From assembly GCA_030066905.1 (NCBI GenBank), contig JASJAR010000022.1, forward strand, positions 1 through 64,000: a stretch of DNA of 64,000 nt, given 5' to 3'. The DNA comes from Paracoccaceae bacterium. Lineage in GTDB: Bacteria; Pseudomonadota; Alphaproteobacteria; Rhodobacterales; Rhodobacteraceae. The translations under genes and the position numbers were made by a program. Shown one piece after another: positions 52,948-63,680 of this stretch. The notes under the pieces are model-generated. The model was given only the letters and a program-made list of their open reading frames with translations, was not told the DNA's origin and ran no database searches. Each line of letters starts with the position of its first letter. Position 1 is the first letter of the stretch.

Positions 52948-54972
52948 TCAGTTGGAGCGGCTGTCGGGCACCGCGCGAACCCGCGGCAGACCGGTTGTCG
53001 CGGCGGCCGCCTCGTCTTCGGTCTCCTCGACGGCATCGGGCGCCGTCTGGGGCGCGATGACCGCCGATACCGGGGCGAGGGCGAGGCTCTGGGCGTTACG
53101 GCCCTGAAGCCATTGCCCGAGCCCCTCGACGGTTGCGGCATCCGCGCGGCCCACGAGGATGACCCCGGCCTCCAGGCGCGCCCGGAACGCCGCACGGTCG
53201 AGCGCGCGGGAGACCGCGGCGGCATCGGTTCCGGCCCCGAGGTCGCCGAAGATTAGCGACGCGGGCACATCGAACCGGCCGGCGATCTGCTGGGCGGTGT
53301 TGAGGCCCTGGGGGGCGGTGATCAACCCGTGTCCGGTTTCGGCGATAACGGCGATGACCTGGCCGACCGCATCCCGGTCGCCCTGGAAACCGGCCGTGCC
53401 CGGGTCCATCACCGCGACCGCCTCCGGCACCGCGCCGAAATTCGACTGGAGCGCCACCTCCACGTCCTGCGGCCGGGCACCGGCCGGGATCGACGGGATC
53501 AGCACGACCTCGCGGCCCGCCGCCCGGTAGGCCGCCGCGATGGCGGCGGCGTTGAGCGACGCCCCGTCGACGGCGAAGCTGACCTCTCCGGGCAGGTCGG
53601 CCAGCGCTCCCGCCTCGGGGGGGGCGGCGCCTTCATGGACGAGCACCACCGCGACGCGGGCAAGGCCCGGGTCGGCCTCGAAGGCATGCCGGTGGCGGTC
53701 GAGGGCCCGGCCCGCATCCGGCGCGGGCTGCGCGACCTCCGGGGCGGTGCCGGTGTCGCTCCGGCTCCCGGGCAAGGCGCCGACCCGCTGGCCGATGCTC
53801 GCCGAGGGCACGCCGGGCATGCCGGGCGCGGCTTCGGGGGCCTGGGCGATGCGGAGGCTGTCAGAGGGCGGCACGATCCGCCTCGGCTCGACCGCGCCAG
53901 CGGGCCCGCCGGCATCGGCAAGCTGCGGGTTTTCGGGGATCGCCGGCTCCGCCTCGGGGGCGACGGGGGCCGCCATCTCGGGGCTTTCGGCGCCGGGCTG
54001 CGGCGCGCTGTCGACCTCTGTGAGAGCGATGTCGGCGGTCTGCGGCGTTTCGGGCTCGGTCGGCGCCTCGGCGGCCTCGCGCGTGAGCGCGGGTGCGGCC
54101 GCCGGGGCCAGGCCTTCGGGGGCCGCGGGCGCCGGCGCGCTCGGCACGGCATCGGTCACCGTCCGGGGGAGGTCGGGAGACGGCGCGGCAGCCGGTCCGC
54201 GCGGCGCCTGGGTTTCGAGGCTGGCGACAACCGGACCGGGCGCGGGCGCGGCCGAAGGCTCCGCCCGGGGCTCCCGGGTGGCCTCGGCGAGCAGCGCATC
54301 CGGCGCGGCCGGCGCGCCGGCGTCCTGGGGCGCCTCGGCGACGACGGGGGAGGCGTCTTCCTCCGGTGCCGCCAGACCGGGCATCTCCGCCACGGGCGCG
54401 TCGGCGGGGGCGGGCCCGCGCTCAGGCGCGGCTTCGGCGACTTGCGGCGCGGTCTCCCGGACCGGCGGGGCCGGCACGTCGCGGACAACCGCGGCGGGCT
54501 GGTCGGTCCGTGGCGGCAGGGGCGCCCGCGCCTCCGGCGCTCCGGCGGTTTCGGGCCGGAGCCCCTCGCGGTCGGTCAGCGCCACCCCGGCCGCGCGCGG
54601 CACCTCCGGCCGGCCCGGCGCCTCGGGGCCGGCAAACGCGGTCTGCGGCGCGGCGGCCGGCGCAGTGTCGAAGCGCGGCGAGGCGTCGGCCGGGGCCGGC
54701 TCGGCAGGCGAGATGGCGGCCACATCGGCCGCCGGCACGGTTTCCTCGGTCGGCACGGCAGGGTCGGTCTCCGGGCGCGCCTGGTCGAACTCGGTTCCGG
54801 CCGGCGTCTCCACGGCGCGGGCCTCCGGCTGCGGCAGCGCGAGGTCGTGTCGCACCGCCAACTGGCTCGCCACCGCCACCATCGCCCCGCCGACCACGAT
54901 GCCCGAGGCCCCGCCCCAGACGGTGGATTTCAGCCGTTCCAGACGACGCCTGTTCAAGATCCCGCGTGCCAC
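52948..54972 (-). CDS. Divergent polysaccharide deacetylase family protein with long Ala/Pro-rich linker
   Basis: A 674-residue protein. The start is GTG with GGAGG upstream. A single membrane helix (about 18-40) anchors it, then roughly 390 residues of low-complexity Ala/Pro/Glu/Thr-rich sequence form a flexible linker. The C-terminal 240 residues are the divergent polysaccharide deacetylase domain: LARVAVVLVHEGAAPPEAG, LPGEVSFAVDGASLNAAAIA, AGREVVLIPSIPAG and ETGHGLITAPQGLNTAQQIA. The usual metal-binding acidic/His residues are not obvious. It may reach through the periplasm; function unknown. Sits opposite trpE and trpG. Confidence 0.82.
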   Translation of the reverse strand: MARGILNRRRLERLKSTVWGGASGIVVGGAMVAVASQLAVRHDLALPQPEARAVETPAGTEFDQARPETDPAVPTEETVPAADVAAISPAEPAPADASPRFDTAPAAAPQTAFAGPEAPGRPEVPRAAGVALTDREGLRPETAGAPEARAPLPPRTDQPAAVVRDVPAPPVRETAPQVAEAAPERGPAPADAPVAEMPGLAAPEEDASPVVAEAPQDAGAPAAPDALLAEATREPRAEPSAAPAPGPVVASLETQAPRGPAAAPSPDLPRTVTDAVPSAPAPAAPEGLAPAAAPALTREAAEAPTEPETPQTADIALTEVDSAPQPGAESPEMAAPVAPEAEPAIPENPQLADAGGPAGAVEPRRIVPPSDSLRIAQAPEAAPGMPGVPSASIGQRVGALPGSRSDTGTAPEVAQPAPDAGRALDRHRHAFEADPGLARVAVVLVHEGAAPPEAGALADLPGEVSFAVDGASLNAAAIAAAYRAAGREVVLIPSIPAGARPQDVEVALQSNFGAVPEAVAVMDPGTAGFQGDRDAVGQVIAVIAETGHGLITAPQGLNTAQQIAGRFDVPASLIFGDLGAGTDAAAVSRALDRAAFRARLEAGVILVGRADAATVEGLGQWLQGRNAQSLALAPVSAVIAPQTAPDAVEETEDEAAAATTGLPRVRAVPDSRSN

Positions 54973-55123
54973 CGCTGACCTCCGCTTCGATGTTCACGCC
55001 CCCATAAAGCGCGTATGCCTCACCCGGACCCGGTTTGATCGCCATTGACGATCTCCGATGCCTCTATGACAAGTATACGGCACAACACTCTCCCGGCCCA
55101 CCCCTTTCTGGAACGCACGCGCA

Positions 55124-55705
55124 ATGCTGCTGCTCATCGACAACTACGACAGCTTCACCTTCAACCTCGTGCATTTCCTGGGCGAACTCGGCGCCGAGAC
55201 CCGGGTGGTCCGCAACGACGAGGTTTCGGTACCAGAAGCGCTGGCGCTCGCGCCGGCCGGGATCGTCCTGAGCCCGGGGCCCTGCGACCCTGCCCGCGCA
55301 GGGATTTGCGTGCCGCTGGTGACCGCGGCCGCCGAGGCCGGGGTGCCGCTCTTCGGGGTCTGCCTCGGCCACCAGGCCATTGGCGAGGCCTTCGGCGGCA
55401 CGGTCGGTCAGGCCGGCGAGATCGTCCATGGCAAGCTCGGAACGATCCTGCACGGCGGCAAGGGGGTTTTCCGCCAACTGCCCTCGCCGCTCGCTGCCAC
55501 CCGCTATCATTCGCTGGTGGTCGAGCGGGCGACGCTGCCGGAGGTCCTTGAGGTCACCGCCGAGCTCGAGGACGGCACGATCATGGGGCTCCGGCACCGC
55601 GCGCTGCCCGTCGAAGGGGTGCAGTTCCACCCCGAGAGCATTGCCTCGGAACACGGGCACAAGCTTCTGGCGAATTTCCTCGACACGCTGAAGGTCGTCG
55701 CATGA
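55124..55705 (+). CDS. trpG: Anthranilate synthase component II (glutamine amidotransferase)
   Basis: A 193-residue class I glutaminase that supplies ammonia to TrpE. The catalytic cysteine is in [17 protein letters not shown] near residue 79, and the histidine-glutamate pair is in [14 protein letters not shown]. The start [18 protein letters not shown] is diagnostic. Its trpD neighbour overlaps by four bases (ATGA). A PabA role, for folate, is also possible because the same protein often serves both pathways; the neighbouring trpD supports the trp role. Confidence 0.96.
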   Translation: MLLLIDNYDSFTFNLVHFLGELGAETRVVRNDEVSVPEALALAPAGIVLSPGPCDPARAGICVPLVTAAAEAGVPLFGVCLGHQAIGEAFGGTVGQAGEIVHGKLGTILHGGKGVFRQLPSPLAATRYHSLVVERATLPEVLEVTAELEDGTIMGLRHRALPVEGVQFHPESIASEHGHKLLANFLDTLKVVA

Positions 55706-56715
55706 GCGAGGCGCTGAAACCGCTGATCGCGGCCGCCGTCGACCGGGCGCTGACCCGGGCCGAGGCGGAAGAGGCGTTCGGCATTCTCTTCGAGGGCGAG
55801 GCCACGCCGGCCCAGATCGGCGGTCTGCTGATGACGCTCCGCACCCGCGGCGAAACCGTGGGCGAATATGCCGCCGCCGCCGCCGTCATGCGGGCGAAAT
55901 GCAATGCGGTCCGCGCGCCCGAGGGGGCGATCGACATCGTCGGCACAGGAGGCGACGGCAAGGGCACGCTCAACATCTCGACGGCCACCGCCTTCGTCGT
56001 CGCCGGGGCGGGCGTTCCGGTGGCCAAACACGGCAACCGCAACCTTTCGTCGAAATCGGGCGCGGCGGATGCGCTCACCGAAATGGGCGTCGATGTCATG
56101 GTCGGCGCGGAGGTCGTCGAACGGGCCATCGCCGAGGCCGGGATCGGCTTCATGATGGCCCCGATGCATCATCCGGCGATCAGGCATGTGATGCCGGCCC
56201 GCGCCGAGCTCGGCACAAGAACGATCTTCAACATCCTCGGGCCGTTGACCAATCCCGCCGGCGTCAAGCGACAGCTCACCGGCGCCTTTTCGCCCGCGCT
56301 CCTGATGCCCATGGCCGAGACGCTCGCGGCCCTCGGCGCCGAGGCCGCCTGGGTCGTGCATGGCTCCGACGGCACCGACGAGATCACCATCACCGGAGTG
56401 ACCCATGCAGCCGTGCTCGACGGCGAGATGGTCTGTGAACGCGAGGTCCACCCCGAGGAGGCCGGCCTGCCGGTCCATCCTTTCGAGGCGATCAGGGGCG
56501 GGACGCCGGCGGAAAACGCCGCCGCCTTCGGTGCGCTTCTGGCCGGCGCGCCCTCGGCCTACCGCGACGCGGTCTGCCTCAACGCAGCCGCGGCGCTGGT
56601 GATCGCGGAGGCCGCCGGCGACCTCCGGACCGGCGCGGAGATGGCGGCCGAGAGCATCGACAGCGGCAGGGCGCGCGAGAAGATCGAAGCGCTCGCCCGG
56701 ATCACCCAGGGCTAG
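55702..56715 (+). CDS. trpD: Anthranilate phosphoribosyltransferase
   Basis: A 337-residue enzyme joining anthranilate to PRPP. Glycine-rich signatures are [19 protein letters not shown] near residue 78 and [19 protein letters not shown] (PRPP/anthranilate sites). [17 protein letters not shown] and [15 protein letters not shown] follow. It is translationally coupled to trpG. A hairpin (GGAAACC / GGTTTCC, 56717-56737) follows its stop before trpC but lacks a T run, so it is probably not a full terminator. Confidence 0.97.
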   Translation: MSEALKPLIAAAVDRALTRAEAEEAFGILFEGEATPAQIGGLLMTLRTRGETVGEYAAAAAVMRAKCNAVRAPEGAIDIVGTGGDGKGTLNISTATAFVVAGAGVPVAKHGNRNLSSKSGAADALTEMGVDVMVGAEVVERAIAEAGIGFMMAPMHHPAIRHVMPARAELGTRTIFNILGPLTNPAGVKRQLTGAFSPALLMPMAETLAALGAEAAWVVHGSDGTDEITITGVTHAAVLDGEMVCEREVHPEEAGLPVHPFEAIRGGTPAENAAAFGALLAGAPSAYRDAVCLNAAAALVIAEAAGDLRTGAEMAAESIDSGRAREKIEALARITQG

Positions 56716-56807
56716 CCGGAAACCGCGCGCGGGTTTCCGCGCCCGTTGTCCGCGCGCGGATATCGCCCCTTCTTCCCTTCGACGGCGCCAGCGGATATTC
56801 ACCTCCC

Positions 56808-57611
56808 ATGACCGTCCTCGACCGCATCAAGGCCTACAAGCTCGACGAGATCGCCGCCGCCAAGGCGCGCCTGCCCCTTGGCGAGGTCGAAGCGGCCGCC
56901 CGGTCCGCCGCCCCGGTGCGCGGCTTCCGTGCCGCCTTGGAGCGGGCCTCGGCCACGGGCTGGGGCCTCATTGCCGAGATCAAAAAGGCCAGCCCGTCGA
57001 AGGGGCTCATCCGCGCCGATTTCAACCCCCCCGCCCTCGCCGAAGCCTATGAGGCCGGGGGTGCAGCCTGCCTGTCGGTCCTGACCGATACGCCCTCCTT
57101 CCAGGGCGCCCCGGAGTTTCTCCGCGCCGCGCGGGCGGCCACCGCCCTGCCGGTTCTGCGCAAGGACTTCATGTACGACCCCTACCAGGTCACCGAGGCC
57201 CGGGCCTGGGGGGCGGACGCGATCCTCGTCATCATGGCCTCGGTCTCCGACGCTCAGGCGAAGGAGCTCGAAGCCGCCGCCGCCTCCTGGGGCATGGACG
57301 TTCTCGTCGAAGTCCACGACGCCGCCGAGCTCGACCGCGCACTGGCGCTGTCCTCACCGCTTCTTGGGATAAACAACCGCAATCTCAAGACCTTCGAGAC
57401 CACCCTTGAAACCACCCGGGCGCTCGCGCCCCGGGTGCCCGACGACCGTATCGTCGTGGCCGAAAGCGGCCTCACGGGTCCCGACGATCTCGCCGACCTC
57501 GCCCGTCACGGCGCGCGCTGCTTTCTCATCGGCGAGCACCTGATGCGGCAGGCCGACGTGACGGCGGCGACCCGGGCGATCCTCTCGGGCGCGGTGGCGG
57601 GCGCGGCCTGA
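56808..57611 (+). CDS. trpC: Indole-3-glycerol phosphate synthase
   Basis: A 267-residue TIM-barrel enzyme forming indole-3-glycerol phosphate. Catalytic residues lie in [15 protein letters not shown] near residue 50 (Glu and Lys), [15 protein letters not shown], the [12 protein letters not shown] strand with its Asn and Arg, and [15 protein letters not shown]. The barrel order matches the family. Its stop overlaps moaC by one base (TGATG), tying tryptophan synthesis to molybdenum-cofactor genes, a gene order usual in Rhodobacterales. Confidence 0.97.
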   Translation: MTVLDRIKAYKLDEIAAAKARLPLGEVEAAARSAAPVRGFRAALERASATGWGLIAEIKKASPSKGLIRADFNPPALAEAYEAGGAACLSVLTDTPSFQGAPEFLRAARAATALPVLRKDFMYDPYQVTEARAWGADAILVIMASVSDAQAKELEAAAASWGMDVLVEVHDAAELDRALALSSPLLGINNRNLKTFETTLETTRALAPRVPDDRIVVAESGLTGPDDLADLARHGARCFLIGEHLMRQADVTAATRAILSGAVAGAA

Positions 57612-58087
57612 TGGCGCTCACCCATTTCGACGCCGAGGGCCAGGCCCATATGGTCGACGTCTCCGGAAAGGCCGACACGTCCCGCGTCGCCGTCGCCGAG
57701 GGGTACGTGAGGATGGCGCCGGAAACCCTCGATCTGATTGAGAAAGGCGACGCCAGGAAGGGCGACGTTCTGGGCGTCGCCCGGCTTGCCGGCATCATGG
57801 GGGCGAAACGCACCGCCGACCTCATCCCCCTCTGCCACCCGCTGGCGCTCGCCAGGGTCTCGCTGGCGCTTGAGATCGACCGCGCCCGGCCGGGCCTGCG
57901 GATCGAAGCGACGGTGAAGACCACCGGCAAGACCGGCGTCGAGATGGAAGCGCTGACGGCGGTCTCCGTCGCGGCCCTCACTGTCTACGACATGCTGAAA
58001 GCCGCCGAGAAAGGCATGCTGATCGAAGACGTCCGCCTCGTCCTGAAAGAGGGCGGCAAGTCGGGGCGTTACGAGGCGCCGCGATGA
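57611..58087 (+). CDS. moaC: Cyclic pyranopterin monophosphate synthase
   Basis: A 158-residue enzyme which, with MoaA, converts GTP to cyclic pyranopterin in molybdenum-cofactor synthesis. It starts [17 protein letters not shown], and has the diagnostic [13 protein letters not shown]-like block ([21 protein letters not shown], the catalytic region) and [21 protein letters not shown]. It hands off to moeA through a four-base ATGA overlap. moaA is not in this window. Confidence 0.97.
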   Translation: MALTHFDAEGQAHMVDVSGKADTSRVAVAEGYVRMAPETLDLIEKGDARKGDVLGVARLAGIMGAKRTADLIPLCHPLALARVSLALEIDRARPGLRIEATVKTTGKTGVEMEALTAVSVAALTVYDMLKAAEKGMLIEDVRLVLKEGGKSGRYEAPR

Positions 58088-59253
58088 TCTCGGTCGACGC
58101 CGCGCTCGACCGCCTCTTCGCCCTTGCCCGCCCCACCAGTACCGAGCTTCTCCCGCTCCGCCGCGCCGCCGGCCGGGTACTCGCCGCGCCGGTGACCGCC
58201 ACCCGCGCCCAACCGCCCTTCGATGCCTCGGCGATGGACGGCTATGCGGTCGCCGCGGACGCCCCGGCGCCCGGCCAGACCTTCCGGGTGGTCGGCGAGG
58301 CGGCGGCAGGCCATGGCTGGGACGGCGAGATCGGGCCCGGCGAGGCGCTGCGCATCTTCACCGGGGCGCCGGTGCCCCGGGGCGCCAAAACGGTTGTGAT
58401 CCAGGAAGATGTAGCGCGGAACGCAGAAACGATCACCCTCAGGGAGGCGCCGGGGTCGGGGACCAATATCCGCCCCCGCGGCGGAGATTTCGACGAAGAT
58501 GCCACCGTCTCCGCCCCCCGCCGCCTCCGCCCCGCCGACCTTTCGCTTCTCGCGGCGATGAATGTCCCCCGGGTCCCGGTCCACCGCCGCCCCGAGGTCG
58601 CCCTCATCGCCACCGGCGACGAGCTGGTCGAACCCGGCGACGCGCCCCGTCCCGATCAGATCGTGGCCTCCAACAGCGTCGGGCTCGCGGCGATGGTCGA
58701 GGCCGAAGGTGCCATTGCGCGGCTTCTGCCCATTGCCCGGGACACGCGCGCGGCCCTCACCCAGGCCTTCGACCTTGCCCGCGGGGCCGATCTCATCGTC
58801 ACCATCGGCGGCGCCTCGGTGGGCGATCACGACCTCGTCGGCGACGTCCTCGGCGATGCCGGCGCCCGCGATTTCTACAAGGTCGCGATGCGCCCCGGCA
58901 AACCTCTGATGGCCGGGCGGATCGGCGAGGCGGCGATGGTGGGCCTGCCCGGCAACCCCGTCTCCTCCCTCGTCTGCGGCCATGTCTTCCTTCTGCCGAT
59001 GCTGCGCGCGATGCAGGGCTTGCCCGCCCTCCCCGCCCCGCGCCGGCAGGTGCCCCTCGCCGAACCGCTCGGCGCCAACGGGCCGCGGGAACATTACATG
59101 CGGGCGCGGCTCACCGAAGCCGGCGTCGCCGCCTTCGACCGCCAGGACAGCTCGCTTCTCGGCATCCTCGCCGCGGCGGATGGGCTGATCGTGCGCCCGC
59201 CCCATGCCGCTGCCGGGACCGAGGGTGAGCTTGTGGATATCATCGACCTCTGA
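58084..59253 (+). CDS. moeA: Molybdopterin molybdenumtransferase
   Basis: A 389-residue enzyme inserting molybdenum into adenylylated molybdopterin. Key blocks are [13 protein letters not shown] near residue 44, [30 protein letters not shown], and the MPT-binding domain with [11 protein letters not shown] and [24 protein letters not shown] and [10 protein letters not shown] are the substrate loops. It is coupled to moaC. The lexA promoter lies immediately after it, so a separate transcript begins there. Confidence 0.96.
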   Translation: MISVDAALDRLFALARPTSTELLPLRRAAGRVLAAPVTATRAQPPFDASAMDGYAVAADAPAPGQTFRVVGEAAAGHGWDGEIGPGEALRIFTGAPVPRGAKTVVIQEDVARNAETITLREAPGSGTNIRPRGGDFDEDATVSAPRRLRPADLSLLAAMNVPRVPVHRRPEVALIATGDELVEPGDAPRPDQIVASNSVGLAAMVEAEGAIARLLPIARDTRAALTQAFDLARGADLIVTIGGASVGDHDLVGDVLGDAGARDFYKVAMRPGKPLMAGRIGEAAMVGLPGNPVSSLVCGHVFLLPMLRAMQGLPALPAPRRQVPLAEPLGANGPREHYMRARLTEAGVAAFDRQDSSLLGILAAADGLIVRPPHAAAGTEGELVDIIDL

Positions 59254-59264
59254 GCGCCCTCGCG

Positions 59265-59293
59265 TTGACACAAAACGGGAACGTCGCTAGAAC
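59265..59293 (+). promoter_or_regulatory. lexA promoter with SOS box
   Basis: TTGACA (59265-59270), a 17-base spacer and TAGAAC (59288-59293) form a strong sigma-70-type promoter. Overlapping its spacer and -10 is GAAC-GTCGCTA-GAAC (59279-59293), the alphaproteobacterial LexA box in reverse-complement form. LexA bound here blocks its own promoter until DNA damage triggers self-cleavage. It lies 52 bases before the lexA start codon. Confidence 0.88.
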
Positions 59294-59344
59294 ATCCGCG
59301 AACGAGTGCGGATTTCGCGCACCAGGCGTGGCAGGAGAGCACGG

Positions 59345-60025
59345 ATGCTGACGAAAAAGCAGCTTGAGTTGCTGGAGTTTATCCACAGGCGCGTGCAGCG
59401 CGACGGCGTGCCGCCGTCTTTCGACGAGATGAAGGACGCGCTCGATCTGCGCTCGAAGTCGGGCATCCACCGGCTGATCACCGCTTTGGAGGAGCGCGGC
59501 TTCATCCGGCGGCTCGCCCACCGGGCCCGGGCGATCGAGATCGTGAAGATGCCCGAAAGCGTCGGCCAGGGCTTCGTGCCGAAGGTCATCGAGGGCGACC
59601 GGCCGGACCGGCCGGCGAATGCCGTGCCGCTCGACGGCGGGGCGGTCGATCTGCCGCTGATGGGCCGGATCGCGGCGGGTGTGCCGATTGAGGCGATCAG
59701 CGAGAAGGCGCACGACGTGTCGGTGCCCGCCTCGATGCTGAGCGCGAAGGGGCATCACTATGCCCTTGAAGTGAAAGGCGATTCGATGATCGACGCCGGG
59801 ATCAACGATGGCGATGTCGTGGTGATCCGCGAGACCAACACGGCCGAGAACGGCGATATCGTCGTCGCCCTTGTCGAGGGCCATGAGGCGACGCTGAAGC
59901 GGTTCCGGCGGAAGGGCGCCACCATTGCCCTCGAAGCGGCGAACCCCGCCTATGAAACCCGGCTCTTCCGCGACGATCAGGTGAAGGTCCAGGGCCGTCT
60001 CGTCGGGCTGATCCGGACCTACTGA
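59345..60025 (+). CDS. lexA: SOS-response repressor LexA
   Basis: A 226-residue repressor-protease. The winged-helix DNA-binding domain is [20 protein letters not shown] to about residue 65, with [18 protein letters not shown] as the recognition region. The peptidase domain has the Ala-Gly cleavage site in [12 protein letters not shown], the catalytic serine in [15 protein letters not shown] and the lysine in [19 protein letters not shown]. The start at 59345 is the family start; upstream in-frame codons lie in the promoter region. Its 3' end overlaps the convergent comEC gene by seven bases. Confidence 0.97.
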   Translation: MLTKKQLELLEFIHRRVQRDGVPPSFDEMKDALDLRSKSGIHRLITALEERGFIRRLAHRARAIEIVKMPESVGQGFVPKVIEGDRPDRPANAVPLDGGAVDLPLMGRIAAGVPIEAISEKAHDVSVPASMLSAKGHHYALEVKGDSMIDAGINDGDVVVIRETNTAENGDIVVALVEGHEATLKRFRRKGATIALEAANPAYETRLFRDDQVKVQGRLVGLIRTY

Positions 60026-62130
60026 CCGGCCTGACCCGCTCCGGGGGCGGCGCGGGCTGTGCCGAAGAGCGCCAGTGCCCGTCCGGAGCGTTCGGCCCCG
60101 TTCCAGACCCGCCTGCCCGCCTGTTCGGCCGCCGTCACGATGCGCAGTCCCGCCCCCTCCGGCCAGAGGGCCAGCGCGCCCGTCTCGCGCAGCAGGCGCC
60201 TGTCGATCAACCGGCAGCCCGCCGGAGGGTCGGTTTCGCCGGAATAGATCACGATGTCGGCGGCGGCACAGGCGCCGGGCACCCGCGCCCCGGCGCCGCG
60301 CCCGGTGAGATGCACCGCGCGCAGCCGCCCGAGCCGGAACTCCCGCGCGCCGGGCGGACCGGTGAAACCCGGCCGCTCCGCAGCCTCGGCCTGCGCGCTT
60401 GGGTCGCCGTCGTTCTCCAGCCAGCTTCGCGCGGCAAACCCGTCGCCCCGGGGTTTCGACAGCGCCCGGCCGTCTCCCGTCATCACCCCGACGAGCCCGC
60501 CCGATGCCGCAACGATGACCGGCGGCCGGTCGGCGCCCGACCAGAGCACGAGGGCGAGGACCATCGGCGCGACCCCGAGGATCCGGCTGCGATCCCGCCA
60601 GAGGATGGCGAACAAGGCCCCTAGGGCGAAAACCACCAGAACCGCCGGCGGCGGGGCCGGCACGAAGGACAACGCCCCGTCGAGCCCCGCCACGCGTTCG
60701 GCCACCCCGAGGATCCAGCGGATCGGCGGGTCCATGATCCACAAGCCCGCGGCGTGGAGGCCGAGCGGGGCCAGAACGGCGGCGAGGACGGCCGCGGGCA
60801 TCACGACCGCCCCCATGAGCGGCACGGACAGAAGGTTGGCAAGGAGACCGTAATGGGGCACCTGGTTGAAATGCGCTGCCGCAATCGGCGCCGTGGCGGC
60901 CCCCGCGACCGCCGAGGAGATCACCAGGGCGGCGGTCCCCCGGGCCCAGCGCGGCAGCCGGCGGCGGCCCTCGCCGGCCGCCCTCAGCCAGCCGAATACG
61001 GCGACGAGCGCGGTGGTTGCCGCAAACGACATCTGAAACCCCGGGCCCATCAGCGCCTCGGGGCGGAGCGTGAGCACCAAAAGCGCCGCCAGCGCCACCG
61101 AGCGCAGGGTCAGCGCCCGCCGGTCGAAGAGAACGGCGACAAGCATCACCGCGACCATAATGAACGCCCGTTCGGTGGCGACATTCCCGCCCGACAGGCC
61201 AAGATAGACCGCCCCCGCCCCGAGCGCGACGATGGCGGCGATCTTCTTGGCGTCGACCCGCAGCGAAAGCGCGGGCAGGAGGGCAAGGCCGGTCCGCATG
61301 CAGGCGAAGACGAACCCCGTGAGCAGCCCCATATGGAGCCCCGAGATCGCCAGAAGATGGGCGAGGTTCGCCGCGCGCAGGTCCTCAAGCACCTCGGCGG
61401 GGATGCCCGAGCGGTCCCCGACGGTGAGCGCGGCGGCGACACCGCCCGTCGCGCCGGGCAGGACCGCCCGGATCTCGGCCGAAATCGTCATCCTGAGCCG
61501 CCAGAGCCAGAGCGCCGAGCCGCCCTCGGCCGGGGCCAGGGTCACCGCCGGGCTGCGCGTGTAGCCCACCGCGCCGAGCTTCTTGAACCAGGCCTGGCGC
61601 CGGAAATCGAAGCCCCCCGGCTCGACCGGCCCTTGGGGCGGCGAGAGATGGCCGGTCAGCCCCACGATCCGCCCGGGCTCGGCAACGAGATAGCGCTGGT
61701 CGCCGTGGAGCGACACGCGCACCCGCGCCGGGGTGCGGTGGGGCGGCATATCGGCCAGCACCACGCGGTCGAGCGTCAGGCGGAGCTTGTCGGAGGCCGA
61801 CCGGTCGATCCCCACGATCCGCCCCTCCACGGGGCCGTAATAGCGAAATCCGAGGACCGGCTCGGCGACGGCCGCAGTGCGATGGCCCGCCGCGAGAAAG
61901 CCGAGGAGGCCGAAAAGCAGGGCCATCGGCACGAGCCCGCCGCGCCACCTTGTGAGGCCGAGCGCGCCGAGCCCGGCGGCCGAAAACACAACCCCGGCCC
62001 AGATCGCGCCGGAAGGGTCTGCGGGCAGCGAAAAGAAGGCGCCGACGCCGCCGGCATAGAATACGGCCAGCCATGGGAAGAGATAACCGCGCTGGTCTTC
62101 GACCAGCAGCCAAAGCCGCCGAGGGCGCAC
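60019..62130 (-). CDS. ComEC/Rec2 family DNA-uptake membrane protein
   Basis: A 703-residue polytopic protein. A GTG start with GGGAGAC upstream. N-terminal helices (about 18-60), an OB-like ComEC N-domain (about 75-190; [20 protein letters not shown]), the Competence domain with [18 protein letters not shown] near residue 265, and a C-terminal part that retains only a degenerate metallo-beta-lactamase-like region. Natural transformation in many Rhodobacterales is uncertain, but ComEC is widespread there. Divergent from gltX, with an 81-base shared region. Confidence 0.9.
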   Translation of the reverse strand: MRPRRLWLLVEDQRGYLFPWLAVFYAGGVGAFFSLPADPSGAIWAGVVFSAAGLGALGLTRWRGGLVPMALLFGLLGFLAAGHRTAAVAEPVLGFRYYGPVEGRIVGIDRSASDKLRLTLDRVVLADMPPHRTPARVRVSLHGDQRYLVAEPGRIVGLTGHLSPPQGPVEPGGFDFRRQAWFKKLGAVGYTRSPAVTLAPAEGGSALWLWRLRMTISAEIRAVLPGATGGVAAALTVGDRSGIPAEVLEDLRAANLAHLLAISGLHMGLLTGFVFACMRTGLALLPALSLRVDAKKIAAIVALGAGAVYLGLSGGNVATERAFIMVAVMLVAVLFDRRALTLRSVALAALLVLTLRPEALMGPGFQMSFAATTALVAVFGWLRAAGEGRRRLPRWARGTAALVISSAVAGAATAPIAAAHFNQVPHYGLLANLLSVPLMGAVVMPAAVLAAVLAPLGLHAAGLWIMDPPIRWILGVAERVAGLDGALSFVPAPPPAVLVVFALGALFAILWRDRSRILGVAPMVLALVLWSGADRPPVIVAASGGLVGVMTGDGRALSKPRGDGFAARSWLENDGDPSAQAEAAERPGFTGPPGAREFRLGRLRAVHLTGRGAGARVPGACAAADIVIYSGETDPPAGCRLIDRRLLRETGALALWPEGAGLRIVTAAEQAGRRVWNGAERSGRALALFGTARAAPGAGQAGQ

Positions 62131-62211
62131 CCTTGTCTCCCGTAATCGGCTTGATTAGAACGTTTTTTGATTGCTAGCGGACGATTGGTTTCCAAAAGGT
62201 TAATCCCCTCA

Positions 62212-63627
62212 ATGCCTGAGAGTTCAGCTGACCGCCCGGTGGTAACGCGATTTGCGCCCTCGCCCACCGGCTATCTCCATATCGGCGGCGCACGGACGGC
62301 CCTTTTCAACTGGCTCTTCGCCCGCCACCACGGGGGCAAGTTCCTGCTCCGGATCGAAGATACCGACCGCCAGCGCTCGACGCCCGAGGCCACCGAGGCG
62401 ATCTTCGAGGGCCTCACCTGGCTCGGGCTCGACTGGGACGGGGATGCGGTGAGCCAGTTCGCCCGGGCCGGGCGCCATGCCGAGGTCGCCCAGGTGATGC
62501 TCGATGCGGGCTATGCCTACAAATGCTTCTCCACCCAGGCCGAGATCGAGGCGTTTCGCGAGGCCGCCAAGGCCGAGGGCCGCTCGACCCTCTTCCGCTC
62601 GCCATGGCGCGACGTCACCCCCGACAAGCACCCCGAAAAACCCTTCGTGGTGCGGCTGAAGGCCCCGCGCTCGGGCGAAACCGTCATCGACGACGCCGTT
62701 CAGGGCCGGGTGCGGGTGAAGAACGAGCAACTCGACGACATGATCCTTTTGCGGTCGAACGGCACGCCGACCTACATGCTCGCCGTCGTCGTCGACGATT
62801 TCGACATGGGCGTGACCCATGTCATCCGCGGCGACGACCACCTCACCAACGCCGCCCGGCAGTGTCAGATCTGGCGGCTGATGGGCTGGGACGAACCGGT
62901 CTGGGCCCATATCCCGCTCATTCACGGCGAGGACGGCAAGAAGCTCTCCAAACGCCACGGCGCGCTCAGCGTGCAGGAATATCAGGCGGCGGGGTTCTCG
63001 GCTGCCGGCGTGCGAAACTACCTCGCCCGGCTCGGCTGGTCCCATGGCAACGAGGAGTTCTTCACCACCGAAGAGGCCGTGGAATGGTTCGATCTCGGTG
63101 CGGTCAAGCGGTCGCCGGCGCGGTTCGACACCGCCAAACTCGCCAAGCTCTCGGGTGCGCATATCGCGGTTGCGGACGATGCTGCACTCGTAGCGGAAGT
63201 CCTCGAATACTTACAGGCCAGCGGGCAACCCGACCTGACAGACGACCAGGGCCTGGCCCTGCAATCCGCGATGTATTGTCTCAAGGACCGCGCCAAAACG
63301 TTCGGTGAACTTCTTGAAAAGGCTCATTTTATCCTGACGTCCCGTCCTATCGAACCCGATGGCGATGCGGCGAAAGAGCTCGGTTCGGTATCCCGTCGTA
63401 TACTGGCAGAATTGACGCCGCACCTGCAAACTGCTAGCTGGGACCGCGACACGCTGGAAGGGATTGTCAGCGCCCACGCCGCGGAGAACGGCACCAAAAT
63501 GGGCAAGCTCGCGGGGCCGCTGCGCGCCGCACTGGCCGGGCGAGCGGTGTCGCCCAGCGTGTTCGACATGATGCTGGTTCTGGGGCGCGAAGAAACCATC
63601 GCCCGGCTCGAGGATGCAGCTTCCTGA
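62212..63627 (+). CDS. gltX: Glutamate--tRNA ligase
   Basis: A 471-residue class I aminoacyl-tRNA synthetase. The HIGH motif appears as [20 protein letters not shown] near residue 15, and KMSKS as [17 protein letters not shown] near residue 245. [18 protein letters not shown] is also diagnostic. Alphaproteobacteria often carry two GltX-type enzymes, one of which may act on tRNA-Gln; sequence alone cannot say which this is. It precedes gltA by 53 bases, as in other Rhodobacterales. Confidence 0.96.
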   Translation: MPESSADRPVVTRFAPSPTGYLHIGGARTALFNWLFARHHGGKFLLRIEDTDRQRSTPEATEAIFEGLTWLGLDWDGDAVSQFARAGRHAEVAQVMLDAGYAYKCFSTQAEIEAFREAAKAEGRSTLFRSPWRDVTPDKHPEKPFVVRLKAPRSGETVIDDAVQGRVRVKNEQLDDMILLRSNGTPTYMLAVVVDDFDMGVTHVIRGDDHLTNAARQCQIWRLMGWDEPVWAHIPLIHGEDGKKLSKRHGALSVQEYQAAGFSAAGVRNYLARLGWSHGNEEFFTTEEAVEWFDLGAVKRSPARFDTAKLAKLSGAHIAVADDAALVAEVLEYLQASGQPDLTDDQGLALQSAMYCLKDRAKTFGELLEKAHFILTSRPIEPDGDAAKELGSVSRRILAELTPHLQTASWDRDTLEGIVSAHAAENGTKMGKLAGPLRAALAGRAVSPSVFDMMLVLGREETIARLEDAAS

Positions 63628-63680
63628 CAAGTAGCAATGCCCCGCGCGAGCGTGGTGCGGGCGCCGACCGGAGGATACGT

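Noticed and set aside
54973-55123. A trp leader peptide or attenuator before trpG
   Set aside because: No short frame with tandem Trp codons and no terminator-antiterminator pair was found here or before trpE.
56717-56737. A terminator between trpD and trpC
   Set aside because: The hairpin GGAAACC / GGTTTCC has no T run after it, and the genes are otherwise operon-like.
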